NCBI GenBank assembly: GCA_903890345.1
Contig: CAITAV010000049.1
Coordinates: forward strand, 1-6,305
Source: an uncultured Actinomycetes bacterium
GTDB lineage: Bacteria > Actinomycetota > Actinomycetes > Nanopelagicales > Nanopelagicaceae
Direction of reading: 5' to 3'
DNA: 6,305 nucleotides
Each line of letters starts with the position of its first letter. Within the stretch, counting starts at the first letter, position 1. Below are positions 5,063-6,305 of this stretch, one piece after another. Below the pieces are notes generated by a model that saw nothing but the letters and a program-made list of their open reading frames with translations, did not search any database and was not told the DNA's origin. Position numbers and translations under genes: made by a program.

Positions 5063-5674
5063 TTACAGGACTTGGGCTCCGGGAAGTACGGCTGGCGGCA
5101 TGTAACGCCGTTCAGCGGCCTCAAAGCCCTCTAAATAGGCCTCAGCACGGCTCTCTTCGGGGAATCTGGCTAGAACAGCCTTAAATTCTGGGCCATGGTC
5201 AAAGTAATGAAGATGGATCGCTTCATGAAAGAGGACGTAATCCAGGGCGTACTCCGGAGCGCCTTTGAGTCGATCTGAGATTCGAATCGTTGCATCTACT
5301 GATGTGCAAGATCCCCAGCGCTCGCGCATCTGACGCCAATTAATTGATTTCGGACATATCGTAATTTCTGGTGCATAACGTTCTAGCAATTGCACGCATC
5401 GCTGCATCAACATCGTTTCAGATGGTGATTCATCGGCCTCTTGCGCACGGATTTTGGCGATCATCTCGGGGATAACGCTTCGTTCATCAGCTTTACTCAT
5501 ACGCGCAGGGATCGAAATGATTATTCGCCCACCTTGGCGATAGGCAGAGATACTTTTTTTGCGGCGCTTGGATCTCAAGACAACTATTTCACCCTCTGAG
5601 ATTCCTGGAAGGGTGGATTCGACGTCACCATCACCATCTCCTAATGAATGTGTAATGGAGTGGTTGAGGGTCAT
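5063..5674 (-). CDS. YgjP-type (M48-like, DUF45) metal-dependent hydrolase
   Basis: A 203-residue predicted zinc metallopeptidase of the YgjP/DUF45 family. Landmarks: a basic N-terminal strand, LRSKRRKKSISAYRQGG (33-49), typical of the family start; the signature RWGSCTS (119-125); the zinc motif HEAIH (150-154) with E151 as catalytic base; and a likely third ligand, H160, in FDHGPEF. No signal peptide or membrane segment is seen, so it is probably cytoplasmic. The first 28 or so residues, including a GDGDGD run, precede the conserved domain. ATG 5674 lacks a Shine-Dalgarno, but TACCGT sits where a leaderless -10 would. The substrate is unknown. It lies 128 bases upstream of the zinc-ribbon gene and 225 bases downstream of the DUF2342 gene. 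Confidence 0.88.
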   Translation of the reverse strand: MTLNHSITHSLGDGDGDVESTLPGISEGEIVVLRSKRRKKSISAYRQGGRIIISIPARMSKADERSVIPEMIAKIRAQEADESPSETMLMQRCVQLLERYAPEITICPKSINWRQMRERWGSCTSVDATIRISDRLKGAPEYALDYVLFHEAIHLHYFDHGPEFKAVLARFPEESRAEAYLEGFEAAERRYMPPAVLPGAQVL

Positions 5675-5680
5675 AGAGAA

Positions 5681-5686
5681 ACGGTA
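5681..5686 (-). promoter_or_regulatory. Putative -10 element for leaderless transcription of the metallopeptidase gene
   Basis: On the minus strand TACCGT fits TAnnnT and ends exactly 6 bases before ATG 5674, so transcription would begin at or next to the A of the start codon. No Shine-Dalgarno is present, which agrees with a leaderless mRNA, a common state in actinobacteria. A weak -35-like TTGTGA lies 15 bases further upstream, a short spacer. Confidence 0.35.
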
Positions 5687-5764
5687 CCTGTTGAAGCGAT
5701 TTCACAACTTATTTAACACAATAAAACGCCGAAAAATAATTGCATTACAACAAAAAAAGTCGTG

Positions 5765-5794
5765 TTGTCAATGCGGGGGTTATTTGATTATGAC
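5765..5794 (+). promoter_or_regulatory. Putative plus-strand promoter facing the large hairpin
   Basis: TTGTCA (5765-5770, five of six matches to TTGACA) is followed after 18 bases by TATGAC (5789-5794, four of six matches to TATAAT). Transcription would start near 5801 and run into the hairpin at 5820-5890. No plus-strand protein gene follows, so a small RNA is the simplest product. Predicted by eye, and such matches arise often by chance. Confidence 0.35.
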
Positions 5795-5800
5795 TCTCTT

Positions 5801-5897
5801 CTGTCGTACTTTGCGACTACGAAGTCCTCGGATAACCGTTCTATATCTGCAAGGGGAAGGCAGATACAGAATGTGCGCCCGGGGACTTCGCTTTTCT
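5801..5897 (+). ncRNA. Candidate structured small RNA (or 3' hairpin of the DUF2342 mRNA on the other strand)
   Basis: Two hairpins are visible. The first is small: GTCG (5803-5806) with CGAC (5814-5817). The second is large: outer stem CGAAGTCCTCGG (5820-5831) with CCGGGGACTTCG (5879-5890), 12 pairs including one G-U; inner stem TTCTATATCTGC (5839-5850) with GCAGATACAGAA (5860-5871), one mismatch; 9-base purine-rich loop. On the plus strand the stem is followed by CTTTTCTAAT, a modest terminator tail, and a promoter-like pair lies upstream at 5765-5794. Together they would make a transcript of about 95 bases, partly antisense to the end of the DUF2342 gene if it extends past 5900. Read on the minus strand, the hairpin begins 10 bases after the DUF2342 stop and could be an mRNA 3' structure. 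No known RNA family was recognised. Confidence 0.4.
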
Positions 5898-5899
5898 AA

Positions 5900-6305
5900 T
5901 TAAAGACTAGATAAGTCATCTGGGACTTCTGTGCTCTTCAAGAAATTCTCAGGGTCCAATAAATCTTCCGGTGCTGGCAATAGTGATGACCAGATTTTAT
6001 CTCGAGTGCTTACACCCTCTTTTTCGCGGATAACTTTCCAAAAGTTTGCAGCTTCTCGTGACATGCGTGGTGAAACTTCAAGGCCAAAGAGTGATTTAAA
6101 TAATTGTTGAGTCGGAGCAGACGTTGCACGACGTCTGCGAAATGTTTCGCGAAGTGCATCGATCGATGGAAGTCGATCACTTACTGCAAGAGTTGTGACC
6201 TCATCGGTCCACCCTTCAATTAAAGCAAAGACAGTTTCTAACTTTGTAAGAGCAGCGAGCTGTGCAGGCGACTCTTCAGGAGTAAACATTCCTTCACCAA
6301 TTGCA
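5900..6305 (-). CDS. DUF2342 zinc-dependent metalloprotease-like protein, C-terminal part (5' end outside window)
   Basis: The C-terminal 134 or so residues of an actinobacterial DUF2342 protein, a family annotated as zinc-dependent metalloprotease or 'coenzyme F420 biosynthesis associated'. The frame stays open to the right edge, reading AIGEG before the MFTPEESPAQ that could be mistaken for a start, so the gene is truncated by the window. Family-like features are the GEGMF..PE.SPAQ segment, then LETVFALIEGWTDEV, RLPSIDALRETFRRRRAT and FGLEVSPRMSREAANFWK. The zinc-binding histidines are expected upstream and cannot be checked. The protein ends with an acidic, unconserved tail. Its presence next to the metallopeptidase and E1-like genes matches the actinobacterial whiB7 neighbourhood (Rv3195, from memory). 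The actual substrate is unknown, and the F420 link is by annotation only. Confidence 0.85.
   Translation of the reverse strand, partial: AIGEGMFTPEESPAQLAALTKLETVFALIEGWTDEVTTLAVSDRLPSIDALRETFRRRRATSAPTQQLFKSLFGLEVSPRMSREAANFWKVIREKEGVSTRDKIWSSLLPAPEDLLDPENFLKSTEVPDDLSSL

Noticed and set aside
4936..5124. N-terminal extension of the DUF5679 protein
   Set aside because: The extra residues overlap the metallopeptidase end and the leader repeats, while ATG 4935 has a strong Shine-Dalgarno and gives the family's usual size.
5820..5890. Large hairpin as an SRP RNA, tRNA or integron attC site
   Set aside because: The conserved SRP loop, a tRNA cloverleaf with its T-arm, and the attC core sites are all absent; only simple nested stems are seen.
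5559..5903. Plus-strand open frame across the metallopeptidase start and the large hairpin
   Set aside because: It shows no domain, lies mostly antisense to a clear gene and runs through strong RNA structure, so it is most likely a chance frame.
6287..6289. ATG as the start of the DUF2342 gene
   Set aside because: The frame continues to the window edge with family-like residues (AIGEG) before it, and the visible 129 residues are only the C-terminal part of the family.

Overview
The window looks like a chromosomal segment of a low- to mid-GC actinobacterium, perhaps a streamlined freshwater lineage such as Nanopelagicales (acI); the lineage is inference. The case rests on gene content: a UvrD2-type helicase, a WhiB7-type regulator, an ABC1/AarF-like kinase, an E1/ThiF-like protein with RiPP-cyclodehydratase features, a DUF5679 zinc ribbon, a YgjP-type metallopeptidase and a DUF2342 protein. 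As far as I recall, uvrD2-whiB7-aarF-thiF-like-DUF2342 is a conserved actinobacterial neighbourhood that includes M. tuberculosis Rv3198c, Rv3197A and Rv3197. There is no sign of a mobile element, phage or CRISPR array.

Layout. On the plus strand, the 3' part of uvrD2 (1-1251) is followed by a regulatory interval of about 410 bases and then whiB7 (1662-1991). That interval holds an AT-rich promoter of WhiB7 type, a 60-codon upstream ORF (1360-1542) and a strong intrinsic terminator (1561-1595) that ends before whiB7. An alternative helix can be read directly, pairing 1516-1527 (inside the end of the upstream ORF) with 1557-1567. It excludes the terminator, so the interval looks like a complete ribosome-controlled attenuator. 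A 17-bp hairpin (1995-2033) separates whiB7 from the convergent minus-strand genes.

On the minus strand, from right to left, come DUF2342 (5900-6305, 5' end outside the window), the YgjP-like metallopeptidase (5063-5674), the DUF5679 zinc ribbon (4777-4935), the E1-like protein (3465-4592) and the ABC1 kinase (2038-3390). They share a direction but are probably not one simple operon. There is a strong terminator hairpin at 4708-4751, a hairpin with a T-rich 3' flank at 3409-3456 before the kinase, and a 225-base gap at 5675-5899 containing a large two-tier hairpin. That hairpin may be a small plus-strand RNA with its own promoter.

How the genes work together. WhiB7 in other actinobacteria activates intrinsic resistance to ribosome-targeting antibiotics, and the leader here explains how impaired translation could switch it on. 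The roles of the minus-strand genes are poorly known. An orphan RiPP-type E1-like protein near two predicted metalloproteases and an ABC1 kinase, with no YcaO partner visible, is the most open functional question in the window.
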